DNA of 64,000 nucleotides from Flavobacterium hibernum (GCF_000832125.1 NZ_JPRK01000013.1:186001-250000), one strand, 5' to 3'. Shown: positions 36,357-45,585, counted from the stretch's first letter. The notes: a model not told the origin generated them from the sequence alone. A program made the numbers and translations.

Positions 36357-36824
36357 TTATATGTTTTTGTTTGATTGTGTGATTCTTTTCCAGGTAAGTT
36401 TGTGAGTTACTAATTGTGAATTACTTAGAAAAGGTTGCTCTGTTTCCAGATGCAATAATCCATTTTTAAAAAGAACTTTCCTGTTGTGAGTTTGACCTCT
36501 CCAGTTTTTTAAAAGGGAAACGAACATAGTATGGCTAACTGTTTGTTTTTCATCATTTGTTTGAAAAGGTCCAGAATAGGCGAGATACGCTAAGCTTTCG
36601 CTTTCATCTTGTTTATCTAGAAAATCGGTCGAAACCTTCGTTTTGGACTTTTGACGATCAGATTTCATTATTTGAGCCGACATATAACCGTCGTTATTGT
36701 AAATTATGATGCCTTTAGGTTCAGTTCCCATCGGATGTATAGTCTCTCCACCATTTAAAGGTACTTCAATCAATTCGACTAAAGTCCATGTGCCTATCAA
36801 TATTTCGAATATTTTTTTTTCCAT
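36357..36824 (-). CDS. Lipocalin-like domain protein
   Basis: 155 residues from the ATG at 36824 (MEKKIFEILIGTWTLVEL). An upstream ATG at 36860 would add MSALTCALFFTI, which does not align with the family. The GTWxL start and the GIIIYNNDGYMSAQIM strand pair identify the Lipocalin_5 type beta-barrel, which may bind a small hydrophobic ligand. Same operon as the quinone reductase. Confidence 0.7.
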   Translation of the reverse strand: MEKKIFEILIGTWTLVELIEVPLNGGETIHPMGTEPKGIIIYNNDGYMSAQIMKSDRQKSKTKVSTDFLDKQDESESLAYLAYSGPFQTNDEKQTVSHTMFVSLLKNWRGQTHNRKVLFKNGLLHLETEQPFLSNSQLVTHKLTWKRITQSNKNI

Positions 36825-36875
36825 AATAGTAAAAAAAAGAGCGCAGGTTAATGCGCTCATTCTGAATCATTACAT

Positions 36876-37433
36876 TTAAAACGGCTGATTGTATTTGCCT
36901 GTTAAAGCTTTGTTTTCGATGCTTTTAGCAAAGTTAGGTGTTTCTTCGTGGTTGTGAGCGTCAGAAGCGGCTTGTCTAGAAGCGGCAGCACCAGCAAGAT
37001 CGACGTTGTGTTCTTTTAAATAAGCAAACATTTCGGGTGTTGCCGTAGCATGAATCTCGTTGGTATAAAGACAAGTATTCTCGTCGATTTTGGTTGCTTT
37101 AAGTTCCCATAAAACCTGAACTTTATTACGTCCGTTTTGAGTAATAGAATCAGAAATTGACAACATGCGGCAATAATCCGGACGATAAACTGTAGCAACA
37201 TAATGTTGCACCATTAAGGCATCGCCAATTGTTTCTACATTAATAGACATTGGTTGTCCATCGTAAGTACTTGTGATTCCCGCACCAATATGTTGGGTAG
37301 AACAACGTTGATATTCGGCATCTGGCAAATTTAAAAGCCAGTCTGCAATATTTACTTTTTCGATAGGAGCATTAATAATTGCAGTAACTGTTGAATGTGA
37401 TAATGCATTTTCTTTGGTTTGTGTGATTTCCAT
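36876..37433 (-). CDS. SRPBCC (polyketide-cyclase-like) protein
   Basis: 185 residues. A START/SRPBCC fold is suggested by STVTAIINAPIEKVNIADWLLNLPDAEYQ and the strand-rich middle, with a helical tail (VDLAGAAASRQAASDAHNHEE). Such proteins bind or cyclise hydrophobic aromatics. First gene of the four-gene operon that ends at 34768. The motif at 37508-37527 lies 75 bp upstream of its start codon. Confidence 0.7.
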   Translation of the reverse strand: MEITQTKENALSHSTVTAIINAPIEKVNIADWLLNLPDAEYQRCSTQHIGAGITSTYDGQPMSINVETIGDALMVQHYVATVYRPDYCRMLSISDSITQNGRNKVQVLWELKATKIDENTCLYTNEIHATATPEMFAYLKEHNVDLAGAAASRQAASDAHNHEETPNFAKSIENKALTGKYNQPF

Positions 37434-37507
37434 GATTTCTTGGTTTAAATTGTTTTAATAGAGTAAATTTACATTCGTTAACGCAATCTGCCAGTGACTT
37501 TTCAGCG

Positions 37508-37527
37508 AATGGGCAAAAACACTCGTT
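37508..37527 (-). promoter_or_regulatory. Shared upstream motif, copy 2
   Basis: AATGGGCAAAAA then CACTCGTT on the plus strand; 18 of 20 positions match the copy at 34634-34653. Confidence 0.5.
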
Positions 37528-37612
37528 TAAAAAGCACAATTAATCGTTTACATTTTTGAAGCTTAAACTAACGACGTAAAAGTTCTTTTCTAATATAGAA
37601 CCAAACAAAAAA

Positions 37613-37636
37613 AGAGACTGCTTTAAGGCAGTCTCT
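37613..37636 (-). terminator. Terminator downstream of the hybrid histidine kinase
   Basis: AGAGACTGC/GCAGTCTCT stem with a 6-nt loop. The A-rich run before it on the plus strand is the T tail for minus-strand transcripts. Confidence 0.75.
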
Positions 37637-37680
37637 AAATCAAATAATTAATAATAACCTCTTATTGGGTGTGATTTTTT

Positions 37681-37825
37681 AAGACATAGAAACATAGACT
37701 ATGGCTTCTCAAAAAAGGCGTTTAACTTTCATAAACACACATCCCGAAGCGTTGGGATTATGTGTTAGAAACTAGTTTCTTTTTTGTATTCTTTTTAGAT
37801 ATAAAATCTATGTTTCTATGTGTTT
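37681..37825. repeat. Dispersed inverted-repeat element, copy R1
   Basis: About 145 bp bounded by ACATAGAAACATAG on the left and its inverse CTATGTTTCTATGTGTTT on the right. The interior has the AAAAAAGGCGTTTAAC segment, an inner dyad and TTTTTTGTATTCTTT. Non-coding, MITE-like or REP-like. Same orientation as R2 and R3. Confidence 0.85.
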
Positions 37826-37873
37826 GAATAATTTTTTTTTGAATTGAAAAAGTGTTATTTGCTGATCTATTTT

Positions 37874-40081
37874 TTACAGCGATTCTAAAAATATTTTAGC
37901 TTCAGAAAGCGACAAATTGAGAATATGCTCTACATCGTCGAGAATTTGCTGTAAAGTTGTGTTTTTCTCGATTGCTATTTCAAGAAGATCTAGTTTTTCT
38001 TCTAAAAGAGGCAATAAACCCATTATGGCGGCACTCGATTGTAAATCATGCGCTCTAAGTTTTACCATCTTAAAATCCTGATTTTGGTAAGCTGTTATAA
38101 GTTGTTGTAAATGCAAAGGCACGTTGTCTACAAATTGCTTTGTTACCGTGTGCTCAAAGCTTTTGTTTCCGCCACTTACAGACTTCATATAAGTAAGATC
38201 AATGTATTGAAAAACCGAGTCTGATGCTGGAGTTTTTACTTCTTCTAATGCTGTTTCTTTCAACCCAAAATTAGCAATAAGTTTAAAAAGTTCTTCTTCC
38301 TTGATCGGTTTTGAGATGTATTCATTCATGCCTCGGCTCAAACATTTTTCTCTTTCGCCAGGCAATGCATGTGCAGTCATGGCAATTATTGGAATATCGA
38401 GTTTTAATATTTCACGAATTTGCTGAGTAGCAGTATATCCGTCCATTTGTGGCATTTGTAAATCCATCAAAACAAGATCGCAATCTTTTTTTCTAAGATA
38501 TTCAACAGCTTCCAGACCATTAGATGCCATTTCAAAATCAATATTCCATTGCGAGAGTAAATGTTTCATTAAACTCTGATTGATCGCATTGTCATCTACC
38601 ACTAAAACTCTCAGCGCTGTATTCGATATATCTTTAAAGTGATCTATACTGGCAACAGGTATTGTATTAAGTTGTTCTTTGGCAATTTCATACGGAATGT
38701 AAAAACTAAAAGTTGTTCCTTTTCCCTGTTCGCTGCTTACTTCAATATCACCGTTTTGTATTAAAATCAATTTTTTCACAATAGACAAACCAAGTCCGGT
38801 TCCGCCATAATTTCTGGTTGTAGAATCTTCGCCCTGATTAAATCTTTCAAAAACTTCATTTAGTTTTTCTCTGTCGATTCCAATTCCGGTATCAGCAATT
38901 TTAAAACCCAGAACAACCTGATTTTCATTTTGTTCTTTGTTGTAAACTTCAATACTTACCGTTCCCTGATGCGTAAATTTTATAGCGTTTCCAATCAGGT
39001 TTACCAATATTTGCGTCAATCGCGTGGCATCGCCAATTAAAGTATCAGGAATTGATGTATCGACTTTACTGGAAATGGTTAATTTCTTTTCTTTTACACG
39101 TTCCGAAAAAAGCGTTTCGACCGAATTTAATAATCCGTTGATACTAAATATTCCGGGTGTAATGCGCATCATTCCCGCTTCGATTTTAGATAAATCGAGT
39201 ATGTCGTTTATAATGGTCATTAAATTTTCTCCAGAACGCTGAATAGAAGTTACAAATTCTTCCGAAGTTTCGTCTAAAGGTCTTTTTTGCAATAAATTGG
39301 TAAATCCTAAAATCCCACTAAGCGGTGTTCTGATTTCGTGACTCATATTGGCCAGAAAATTTTCTTTTGTTTGTGCCGCAACAGATGCTTTTTTTTCAGC
39401 AATATCCAATTCCTTAATTAGAAAATGTTGTCTTCTAAATTGTCGGATAATATGATAACCAATGACGGCACCACTTAAAACTAATAAAACCAATAAGGAA
39501 ATGTCGTAAAATTTTGCTCTCTGACCCATTTCCTGACTTAGCTTACTAAGTTCCACCATACGCAACTGACGCTTGCGATAAATTTGTGCTGTAATATTGG
39601 TGATTTCGTTAGAAATTATTCTGGCATGCGGATTGGCGATAGAACTATTATCATCCATATTTCCAAGAGAGTCATAACGATGCAAAAGTTTTCCTTTGGT
39701 TGCCATTTTATCCTGCGCAAGAACTCCAAGTCTTTGAATCAAGTTTTCTTCTTCAGGATCTGAATTATCTACGGATAGTGAATCAAGAAAATTTCTAATT
39801 TGTTTAATCTTTTGGTCTATGCCTTCTAAATGAGTTGTGTCATTGGTTGCAATAGAAGCTCTAATTCTGCTTTCGACACCCAAAATATCACGATCGATTT
39901 CTCTTAAATGATTGCTGGAACGCAATTCGTTCAAAAGTGTATTATTGTTTCTAATGAGCGCCTTAGTATTCTTCGCGGAGTTAATTTGTACAGCTATCAG
40001 TAATATACTGCACAAAACAAAACTGCTAATTATAAAATAACTAAAGCGTTTGTTGCCCATTACGGTAGACGTATTTATCAT
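37874..40081 (-). CDS. Hybrid histidine kinase with REC and HPt domains
   Basis: 735 residues. TM1 (about 13-32), an extracytoplasmic helical sensor with coiled-coil character (33-190), TM2 (about 194-212), HisKA with His248 (NMSHEIRTPLSG), HATPase with DTGIGI and GGTGLGL, a receiver (about 495-610, LVLMDLQMPQMDGY) and a C-terminal HPt (about 640-735, RAHDLQSSAA). This is a full phosphorelay in one protein, ending in an HPt that needs a separate output regulator. The LytTR regulator 279 bp upstream on the same strand is a candidate partner. The signal sensed is unknown. Confidence 0.9.
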   Translation of the reverse strand: MINTSTVMGNKRFSYFIISSFVLCSILLIAVQINSAKNTKALIRNNNTLLNELRSSNHLREIDRDILGVESRIRASIATNDTTHLEGIDQKIKQIRNFLDSLSVDNSDPEEENLIQRLGVLAQDKMATKGKLLHRYDSLGNMDDNSSIANPHARIISNEITNITAQIYRKRQLRMVELSKLSQEMGQRAKFYDISLLVLLVLSGAVIGYHIIRQFRRQHFLIKELDIAEKKASVAAQTKENFLANMSHEIRTPLSGILGFTNLLQKRPLDETSEEFVTSIQRSGENLMTIINDILDLSKIEAGMMRITPGIFSINGLLNSVETLFSERVKEKKLTISSKVDTSIPDTLIGDATRLTQILVNLIGNAIKFTHQGTVSIEVYNKEQNENQVVLGFKIADTGIGIDREKLNEVFERFNQGEDSTTRNYGGTGLGLSIVKKLILIQNGDIEVSSEQGKGTTFSFYIPYEIAKEQLNTIPVASIDHFKDISNTALRVLVVDDNAINQSLMKHLLSQWNIDFEMASNGLEAVEYLRKKDCDLVLMDLQMPQMDGYTATQQIREILKLDIPIIAMTAHALPGEREKCLSRGMNEYISKPIKEEELFKLIANFGLKETALEEVKTPASDSVFQYIDLTYMKSVSGGNKSFEHTVTKQFVDNVPLHLQQLITAYQNQDFKMVKLRAHDLQSSAAIMGLLPLLEEKLDLLEIAIEKNTTLQQILDDVEHILNLSLSEAKIFLESL

Positions 40082-40135
40082 AAAATAAGTGTAAATAAAT
40101 TGTGTTATCTCGACCCTTTGAGTGTAATTATTTTT

Positions 40136-40270
40136 AACACATAGAAATATAGATTTGTAAACTTAAAAAAAGACGTTTCACTTGCATTAACAAAGATAGC
40201 TATGTGTAGAGAAACGAGTTTCTTTTTTTTGTACTCTTTTAAACATCTAAAATCTATGTTTCTATGTGTT
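40136..40270. repeat. Dispersed inverted-repeat element, copy R2
   Basis: About 135 bp from AACACATAGAAATATAG to CTATGTTTCTATGTGTT, in the leader region of the hybrid kinase gene. A nearby CCCTTTGAGTG (from about 40114) recurs inverted beside R4, so the repeated unit may be longer than the core. Confidence 0.8.
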
Positions 40271-40360
40271 AAAAAGTTTTTTTTGAATTACATTCAGCGG
40301 ATTATCTTAACTAAATAAGACAGGATTGTAGTTTACGTAAAAGGCAAAAGAAAATGTTAT

Positions 40361-41056
40361 TTAAAAAACATTCATTCTGGTATTAAGCGCTTTTCTGTAA
40401 GCATCGGCAACGGGAATAAATTTTTTATTAATCATAATTCCACCATCTTGCAAAGTATCAATTTTACCAATCGAAACAATATAAGAGCGATGCACTCTAA
40501 TGAAATCATCTTTAGGCAAACGCTCTTCGGCAGTTTTCATCTTACCATGAATCGCAAACATTTTTTCTTTCGTGTAAAACTTTACATAATCGCCCATAGC
40601 TTCGGCATAAAAAATATCATCCAGTTTTAAGCGTCTTGTAATGTTAGAATCTCTAACAAATAAAAACTCTTCTTTATTAAACTGTACATTCTCTTTACGG
40701 CTTTCAATTATAGATTGTGCTTTACTTACTGCTTGTAAAAATCGGGCAGGAGTAACGGGTTTTAAAATATAATCTGCAATATTCAACTCAAAAGCTTCAA
40801 GTGCATATTCTTTTTTAGAAGATGTAAAAATGATAATGACGTCTTTGCCCGATAGATTTTTTGTTAATTCGATTCCCGTCATCTCCGGCATTTCAATATC
40901 CAGAAAGATTAAATCGACATGATTTTCCTGTAAATGATGATACGCTTCGATAGCATTCGAATATTCATTTACAACAACAAGATTTGGAATTTGTTTTGCC
41001 AAATGCGACAAAGTGGTTCTTGCAATATCATTGTCATCAACGATTAATGCTTTCAT
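40361..41056 (-). CDS. LytTR-family response regulator
   Basis: 231 residues. The receiver (1-115) has the DD pair at residues 7-8, a phosphoacceptor Asp in LIFLDIEMPEMTGIEL and Lys in DYILKPV. A LytTR DNA-binding domain follows (about 130-230; DDIFYAEAMGDYVKFYT and FIRVHRSYIVSIGKID). There is no adjacent LytS-type sensor; the hybrid kinase at 37874 is the nearest one. Separated from that gene by repeat R2. Confidence 0.9.
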   Translation of the reverse strand: MKALIVDDNDIARTTLSHLAKQIPNLVVVNEYSNAIEAYHHLQENHVDLIFLDIEMPEMTGIELTKNLSGKDVIIIFTSSKKEYALEAFELNIADYILKPVTPARFLQAVSKAQSIIESRKENVQFNKEEFLFVRDSNITRRLKLDDIFYAEAMGDYVKFYTKEKMFAIHGKMKTAEERLPKDDFIRVHRSYIVSIGKIDTLQDGGIMINKKFIPVADAYRKALNTRMNVF

Positions 41057-41102
41057 GGTATTTGGTTTTTGGTTTAGACAAATATACTTATTCCTAGTTA
41101 GT

Positions 41103-41576
41103 TTATCTAAAGTAAGAACGAATCATCCAAGCCATTTCTTCGTGAGTTTCTATTAAACCAGTTATAAAATCGCTAGAACCATAATCTTTATATTCGTCAG
41201 CAAAAGGAGTAATGTTTCCGCGAATAAATTCGATAATGCTTTCATGATCTTGTAATAAGTCTTTCATAAAACCTAATCCGTCATTTGTTCTTTCGCTATA
41301 TTCTGTAAGATGTGTAAGTTCAAGATATGTTTTTAATGTTGCGGGCGCATAGTGACCAATTTTACGAATACGTTCTGCAACACTGTCAATGATTTCATCT
41401 AACTGATTGTACTGATTTTCAAAGAAAATGTGATTTGCATGAAAATTATCTCCAGTAACATTCCAGTGTGCATTTCTGGTTTTTGTGTAAAGAACAAATT
41501 CATCGGCCAATAAAATTGCCAATTGACTAGAAACTGCTTCTGTGTTTTTTTCTGTAATACCAATATTTGCTTTCAT
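41103..41576 (-). CDS. dps: Dps-like ferritin, copy 1
   Basis: 157 residues. Ferroxidase-site residues of the Dps family are in NAHWNVTGDNFHANHIFFENQYNQLDEIIDSVAERIR (about 38-75). It is a cytoplasmic dodecamer that oxidises and stores iron using peroxide and can protect DNA. The paralogue at 51386 shares most of the sequence. The shared motif at 41668-41687 is 92 bp upstream. Confidence 0.9.
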   Translation of the reverse strand: MKANIGITEKNTEAVSSQLAILLADEFVLYTKTRNAHWNVTGDNFHANHIFFENQYNQLDEIIDSVAERIRKIGHYAPATLKTYLELTHLTEYSERTNDGLGFMKDLLQDHESIIEFIRGNITPFADEYKDYGSSDFITGLIETHEEMAWMIRSYFR

Positions 41577-41667
41577 AATGTAAAGTTTTAATTTTTAAAG
41601 CATTATCGCTTTGTTTTCTTACGTAAAGTTCCTAAAAAAACTCCTATGAATTATTTTATTTTAGGTA

Positions 41668-41687
41668 AAAAGGCAAAATCAGTCGTT
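41668..41687 (-). promoter_or_regulatory. Shared upstream motif, copy 3
   Basis: AAAAGGCAAAAT then CAGTCGTT on the plus strand, upstream of dps copy 1. It keeps the GGCAAAA and TCGTT blocks with the same spacing as copies 1 and 2. Confidence 0.45.
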
Positions 41688-41727
41688 GAAAATGGGTTTT
41701 TACTATTTAGCCCATTTAGAGATAAAA

Positions 41728-41759
41728 AAAAAGGCAGAAAATATTTTTTCTGCCTTTTT
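41728..41759 (-). terminator. Terminator downstream of the dioxygenase gene
   Basis: A perfect 14-bp stem (41728-41741 with 41746-41759) around a TATT loop, with A/T runs suited to termination of minus-strand transcripts from the dioxygenase gene. Confidence 0.85.
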
Positions 41760-41773
41760 AGTTTTTATAAGAA

Positions 41774-42712
41774 TTAATTAATTTTTACCAAATGCGCTTC
41801 AATAGCTGCTCTGTCAGATTCGTATTGAGCAGGAAGTTTTAAGTTTTGACCTAATTCTTCTAAAGGCTCATCTACTGTAAATCCAGGATTTTCTGTAGCG
41901 ATTTCGAACAAAACTCCTCCTGGCTCTCTAAAATAAAGAGAATGGAAATAGTTTCTGTCAATTTGAGGCGTAATAGACAATCCATATTCCTCAATTTTTT
42001 CACGGAAGTGCATTAAAATTTCATCATTTTGAACTCTAAAAGCTACGTGATGCACAGTTCCGTTTGCACCCAAACCGCGTTTTTCCTCAGGCAATTCTAC
42101 CAAGTCAACAATAGCAGCATTTTCGACAGCATCTGTAGCATAACGGTAACGGTTTACATCTTGTTCAATCAATTTGTAACCAAAAAATTCTGTTAAGATT
42201 GCGGCAGTTGCTTTTATACTGTTTAAAGTCAAAGTAATGTTGTGGAAACCTCTTGTTGCAACATCAGCTTTTACTTCGGCAGTTTCCCACGGTTTTCTGT
42301 TATCATCCGTTTTAGATTCGATTAATTCCAATTTTAAACCATCCGGATCTAAGAAAGTAAGATATTTTTCTCCAAATTTTTCTGATGGTTTATTGTAAAT
42401 CACATTGTATTGCTCAAAACGTTTTTGCCAGAAATCAAGACTTCCTTTTGGTACAGAATATCCAATTTCTGTAGCCATTCCAGAACCTTTTCTTCCTTGC
42501 TGAATTCCTTCGCCCCAAGGGAAAAAAGTTAAAATTGTTCCTGCACTTCCAACTTCATCACCAAAGTAAAAATGGTATGTTCCCGGATCGTCAAAATTTA
42601 CCGTTTTTTTAATAAAACGCAATCCTAATATGTTAGAGTAAAAGTTAAAGTTGCGTTTTGCATCGCCTGCAATTGCAGTAATATGGTGTAAGCCTAAAAT
42701 TTTATTTTCCAT
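41774..42712 (-). CDS. Ring-cleaving dioxygenase, MhqO-like (glyoxalase fold)
   Basis: 312 residues with two vicinal-oxygen-chelate modules. Metal-ligand candidates are His9 (LHHITAIAGD), His near 225 (VHHVAFRV) and Glu near 275 (FREPGGVLFEIATENPG). Closest in layout to MhqO/LinE-type hydroquinone dioxygenases that protect from quinones. A carboxylesterase of the MhqD type lies at 45936 in the same region, as in Bacillus Mhq systems. Monocistronic: its own terminator follows and a shared motif (42781-42798) precedes it. Confidence 0.8.
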   Translation of the reverse strand: MENKILGLHHITAIAGDAKRNFNFYSNILGLRFIKKTVNFDDPGTYHFYFGDEVGSAGTILTFFPWGEGIQQGRKGSGMATEIGYSVPKGSLDFWQKRFEQYNVIYNKPSEKFGEKYLTFLDPDGLKLELIESKTDDNRKPWETAEVKADVATRGFHNITLTLNSIKATAAILTEFFGYKLIEQDVNRYRYATDAVENAAIVDLVELPEEKRGLGANGTVHHVAFRVQNDEILMHFREKIEEYGLSITPQIDRNYFHSLYFREPGGVLFEIATENPGFTVDEPLEELGQNLKLPAQYESDRAAIEAHLVKIN

Positions 42713-42780
42713 GGTATTTTTATATTAAATTGTTATTGATTTTGTTTTACAAATTTACGTCGGTTATAGCCCTGCGTTGA

Positions 42781-42798
42781 TTAACCTAGATTAAGAAA
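42781..42798. promoter_or_regulatory. Motif TTAACCTAGATTAAGAAA, copy 1
   Basis: The 18-bp string is identical to 58878-58895, upstream of alpha/beta hydrolase copy 2. It contains the near-palindrome TTAAcCTAGaTTAA. It lies 69 bp upstream of the dioxygenase start. Likely a shared operator. Confidence 0.55.
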
Positions 42799-42854
42799 TA
42801 AAAAAGCCATTCTATTATAAGTTGCAAGGGAACCTGTTGAATGAAAATAATTTT

Positions 42855-42991
42855 AACACATAGAAACATAGACATGTATTCGCAAAAAGGCATTTTACTT
42901 ATTTTAAATACACATAGTTAGCTATGTGCGAGAAATGTATTTCTCTTTTGTATTCTTTAAATTGTGCAAAAAAACTATGTTTCTATGTGTT
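42855..42991. repeat. Dispersed inverted-repeat element, copy R3
   Basis: About 137 bp from AACACATAGAAACATAG to CTATGTTTCTATGTGTT. Inner dyads ACATAGTTAGCTATGT and GAGAAATGTATTTCTC are clear. This copy is the closest match to R4 and R5 when those are read in reverse. Confidence 0.85.
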
Positions 42992-43106
42992 GAATATTTT
43001 TCTGCATTATACTAAACATATTTACTTGCTAATAACCAAATAATATTCCAGATAGATTAAATGCTTGTAAATTAGACTTTTGATTTCTTTTTGTGATTTG
43101 AAATAC

Positions 43107-43120
43107 TACGATATATCGTA
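43107..43120. promoter_or_regulatory. Palindrome TACGATATATCGTA
   Basis: A perfect 14-bp palindrome 108 bp upstream of the sigma-54 activator gene. The core ACGATATWTCGT recurs at 57490-57505 and 59046-59063. Candidate binding site of one regulator. Confidence 0.5.
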
Positions 43121-43227
43121 ATTTTATAAACAGATATTGGTTTATTTAGAAAACCAATAGTAATTTACTAAAGGGTAATGCCTAAATTTACGCTGTTACG
43201 TACAAAATACCACAGGAATTATTATTT

Positions 43228-44820
43228 ATGGAAAAGCCAAATGATCAAACTGCAATTATAATGAGTCGATTGCAGGAACGAGAACGAGAACAAATGCTGA
43301 TTATGTCTATTTGTGGTGCGCTTGCTCAGGCTTTAACGAAAGAAGAATTGGATCTTGTTGTACGTAATAATCTTAAAGAAGAATTTTCTTTTGATGATTT
43401 TATTCTGGCTTTTGCCGATGAAAATGAAACAGAATATCATGTTTTCTATCAATTTCTACAGAAAGAAACAATATCAAAAAAATACATTATTAATGATGGC
43501 TTTTTTGACACTTGTTTGGATTCTGCCGATACCGTGATTTTTGATTTAAAAACGGTAAACGAAAAAAAGAATAATTTCCCTGATTACATTTCGACTGTCA
43601 ATAACAAAGGTTTTAAAAACGGAATTGGAATTTGTCTTCCGTATCTTAAAGGAAGCCGAAATGTACTTTTTCTTTTCTTTAAAAACGCGAATACTTTTAG
43701 CAGAGAATCGAACCGAATTATTAGAGGAATTGGGATGCAGCTTTCTATAACGCTCAGAAATATTATTTTGACTCACAAATTTGAAAGTAAAATTAATGAA
43801 CTGAAATTACTGAATAGAAATAAAGTGGAAAAAGAAGAAGAACCTATAGTTATAAATAACGAAGGTTTTTACGGAATTATCGGAAACAGCGATGCTATGC
43901 AAAGTGTTTACGAACTTATTTCGCAAGTGGCAAGTTCTCAATCGACAGTTTTAATTTCTGGCGAAACGGGAACGGGGAAAGAATTGGTGGCGAGTGCGAT
44001 TCATAATTTATCATTGGTTTCGAACAAAAAAATGATCAAAGTAAATTGCGCTTCGATTCCTGAAAATCTTATCGAAAGCGAATTATTCGGACATGAAAAA
44101 GGCGCTTTTACAGGAGCTTTAGAATCTAGAATTGGTAAATTTGAAGAGGCTGAAAATAGTACTATTTTTTTAGATGAGATAGGAGAGATGCCTTTAGAAT
44201 TGCAAGGGAAATTGCTTCGAGTGCTTCAGGAAAAAGAAATACAAAGAATAGGAAGTAATAAAACCATAAAAGTAAATGTTCGTGTTATCGCAGCTACAAA
44301 CAGAACATTAGAAAAAGAAGTTGCCGAAGCTCGTTTTAGAAGCGATTTGTATTATCGTTTAAATGTGTTTCCAATTCCATTGCCTTCGTTGCGTGAACGT
44401 CCGGAAGATATTGAGCTTTTAGGGAATTTTTTCTTAGAAAAACATGCAGCAAAAATGGGCAAAAAAGTAAAAGGTTTTTCTCAAAAAGTACTTAAAAATA
44501 TGACCGCAAATGCATGGCCTGGAAATGTACGCGAATTAGAAAATATTGTTGAGAGAAGTATTTTGTTTGCCAAAGAAGATGTGATAAAAGAAATGAGTTT
44601 TCCGCAGATTTTTAAAAACGAATCTACAACTTCTGAAAATGATTTGTATATCAAAACATTACAGGAGATTGAGAAGGAGCATATTTTGAAAGTGGTAAAA
44701 AAATGCAACGGAAGAATCTCAGGACCTCAAGGCGCAGCAGTTTTATTAGGTTTACCGGCAACAACTTTGATGTCGAGAATGCAGAAATTGGGCATTAAAA
44801 AAGAACATTCTACAGATTGA
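43228..44820 (+). CDS. Sigma-54-dependent activator with GAF-like sensor
   Basis: 530 residues. An N-terminal GAF-like domain (about 20-190), an AAA+ domain (about 215-450) with Walker A GETGTGKE, the sigma-54 contact loop GAFTGA and Walker B IFLDEIGEMP, then a C-terminal Fis-type helix-turn-helix (about 485-525). There is no receiver, so it responds to a ligand or redox cue rather than phosphorylation. It is the only plus-strand gene in the stress region and could drive the flanking operons; the palindrome at 43107 may be its own site. Confidence 0.9.
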   Translation: MEKPNDQTAIIMSRLQEREREQMLIMSICGALAQALTKEELDLVVRNNLKEEFSFDDFILAFADENETEYHVFYQFLQKETISKKYIINDGFFDTCLDSADTVIFDLKTVNEKKNNFPDYISTVNNKGFKNGIGICLPYLKGSRNVLFLFFKNANTFSRESNRIIRGIGMQLSITLRNIILTHKFESKINELKLLNRNKVEKEEEPIVINNEGFYGIIGNSDAMQSVYELISQVASSQSTVLISGETGTGKELVASAIHNLSLVSNKKMIKVNCASIPENLIESELFGHEKGAFTGALESRIGKFEEAENSTIFLDEIGEMPLELQGKLLRVLQEKEIQRIGSNKTIKVNVRVIAATNRTLEKEVAEARFRSDLYYRLNVFPIPLPSLRERPEDIELLGNFFLEKHAAKMGKKVKGFSQKVLKNMTANAWPGNVRELENIVERSILFAKEDVIKEMSFPQIFKNESTTSENDLYIKTLQEIEKEHILKVVKKCNGRISGPQGAAVLLGLPATTLMSRMQKLGIKKEHSTD

Positions 44821-44821
44821 T

Positions 44822-45439
44822 TTATTCCTGAATCATTTTTATTTTCCCCGAAGAAATAGCCCAAAAAATCAATAAAGCCATACTGATAATTAAAGCAATT
44901 GTTGGGTATTGAAATGAAATTCCAAACGCAATTAAATAAGTGGGTAATCCGTATAAATAATTGTTTCTAATTTTTTTTATTGCTGAAGTTGTAATTTCCG
45001 GACGCAAAAGTTTTTTGTTATGGCTTGCTATAAACCACAATAAATTGTACGAAATATTAATTAAAACAAAGATTCCTGTATAAATTGCTACAGCGATATT
45101 GGATGCTTCGCTCTCGAAAAAACGAGCCAATAAAGCGGTTGGGTAAGAAACTAGTGTTACCAAAAATAGAATCAATCCGTTTGCAAACATAATCGCGGTA
45201 TTGCGGCTGTAAATTTGTTTAAAAATCTTGTGATGATTGACCCACATGATAAAAATACTGAAAAAAGAAAGTGTAAAAGCAAGATACGATGTCCATTCCC
45301 CTTTTAAAAAAGTCAATAATTCAGTACCATTTTTTACGGTAATCGTGTTGGGTGCGTGAAGATCCAAAACCAAAAGTGTAATGGCAATAGCGAATACGGC
45401 ATCGCTGAAATTTTCTATTCTTACGGTTTCTTTTTCCAT
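44822..45439 (-). CDS. TMEM175/DUF1211-type potassium channel protein
   Basis: 205 residues with six transmembrane helices and the family signature in helix 1 (RIENFSDAVFAIAITLLVLDL). Bacterial TMEM175 homologues form tetrameric potassium channels. The gene converges on the activator gene with a 1-bp gap and no visible terminator. Confidence 0.85.
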   Translation of the reverse strand: MEKETVRIENFSDAVFAIAITLLVLDLHAPNTITVKNGTELLTFLKGEWTSYLAFTLSFFSIFIMWVNHHKIFKQIYSRNTAIMFANGLILFLVTLVSYPTALLARFFESEASNIAVAIYTGIFVLINISYNLLWFIASHNKKLLRPEITTSAIKKIRNNYLYGLPTYLIAFGISFQYPTIALIISMALLIFWAISSGKIKMIQE

Positions 45440-45458
45440 TTTTTAATTTCTATGTAGT

Positions 45459-45572
45459 TATTAACCGCAAAGGGCGCAAAGGTGTACGCCAAGTTCGCAA
45501 AGTTTTTTTAGCCACGAATTCACGAATTTATATATTCAAATGCTATCATAATAATTCGTGAATTCGTGGCTA
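45459..45572. repeat. Inverted-repeat element E1
   Basis: A perfect 20-bp inverted repeat (45509-45528 with 45553-45572, core CACGAATTC) separated by 24 bp. It is preceded by a GCAAAG-type repeat (45459-45502). Non-coding; MITE-like. Confidence 0.7.
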
Positions 45573-45585
45573 TATATTTTTTAAT

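Larger units (their letters stand above)
37434..37873. other. Intergenic region with motif, terminator and repeat element
   Basis: No gene. It contains the shared motif upstream of the SRPBCC gene (37508-37527), a terminator for the kinase transcript (37613-37636) and inverted-repeat element copy R1 (37681-37825). Confidence 0.7.
42713..43227. other. Intergenic region between dioxygenase and sigma-54 activator
   Basis: No gene. It contains the TTAACCTAGATTAAGAAA motif (42781-42798), inverted-repeat element R3 (42855-42991) and the palindrome TACGATATATCGTA (43107-43120) ahead of the activator gene. I see no -24/-12 promoter. Confidence 0.65.

Noticed and set aside
37681..37825. Insertion sequence at R1
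   Set aside because: The element is too short to encode a transposase and has no ORF. It is kept as a non-coding repeat.
43121..43227. Sigma-54 promoter for the activator gene
   Set aside because: No GG and GC pair with 12-nt spacing is present between the palindrome and the start codon.
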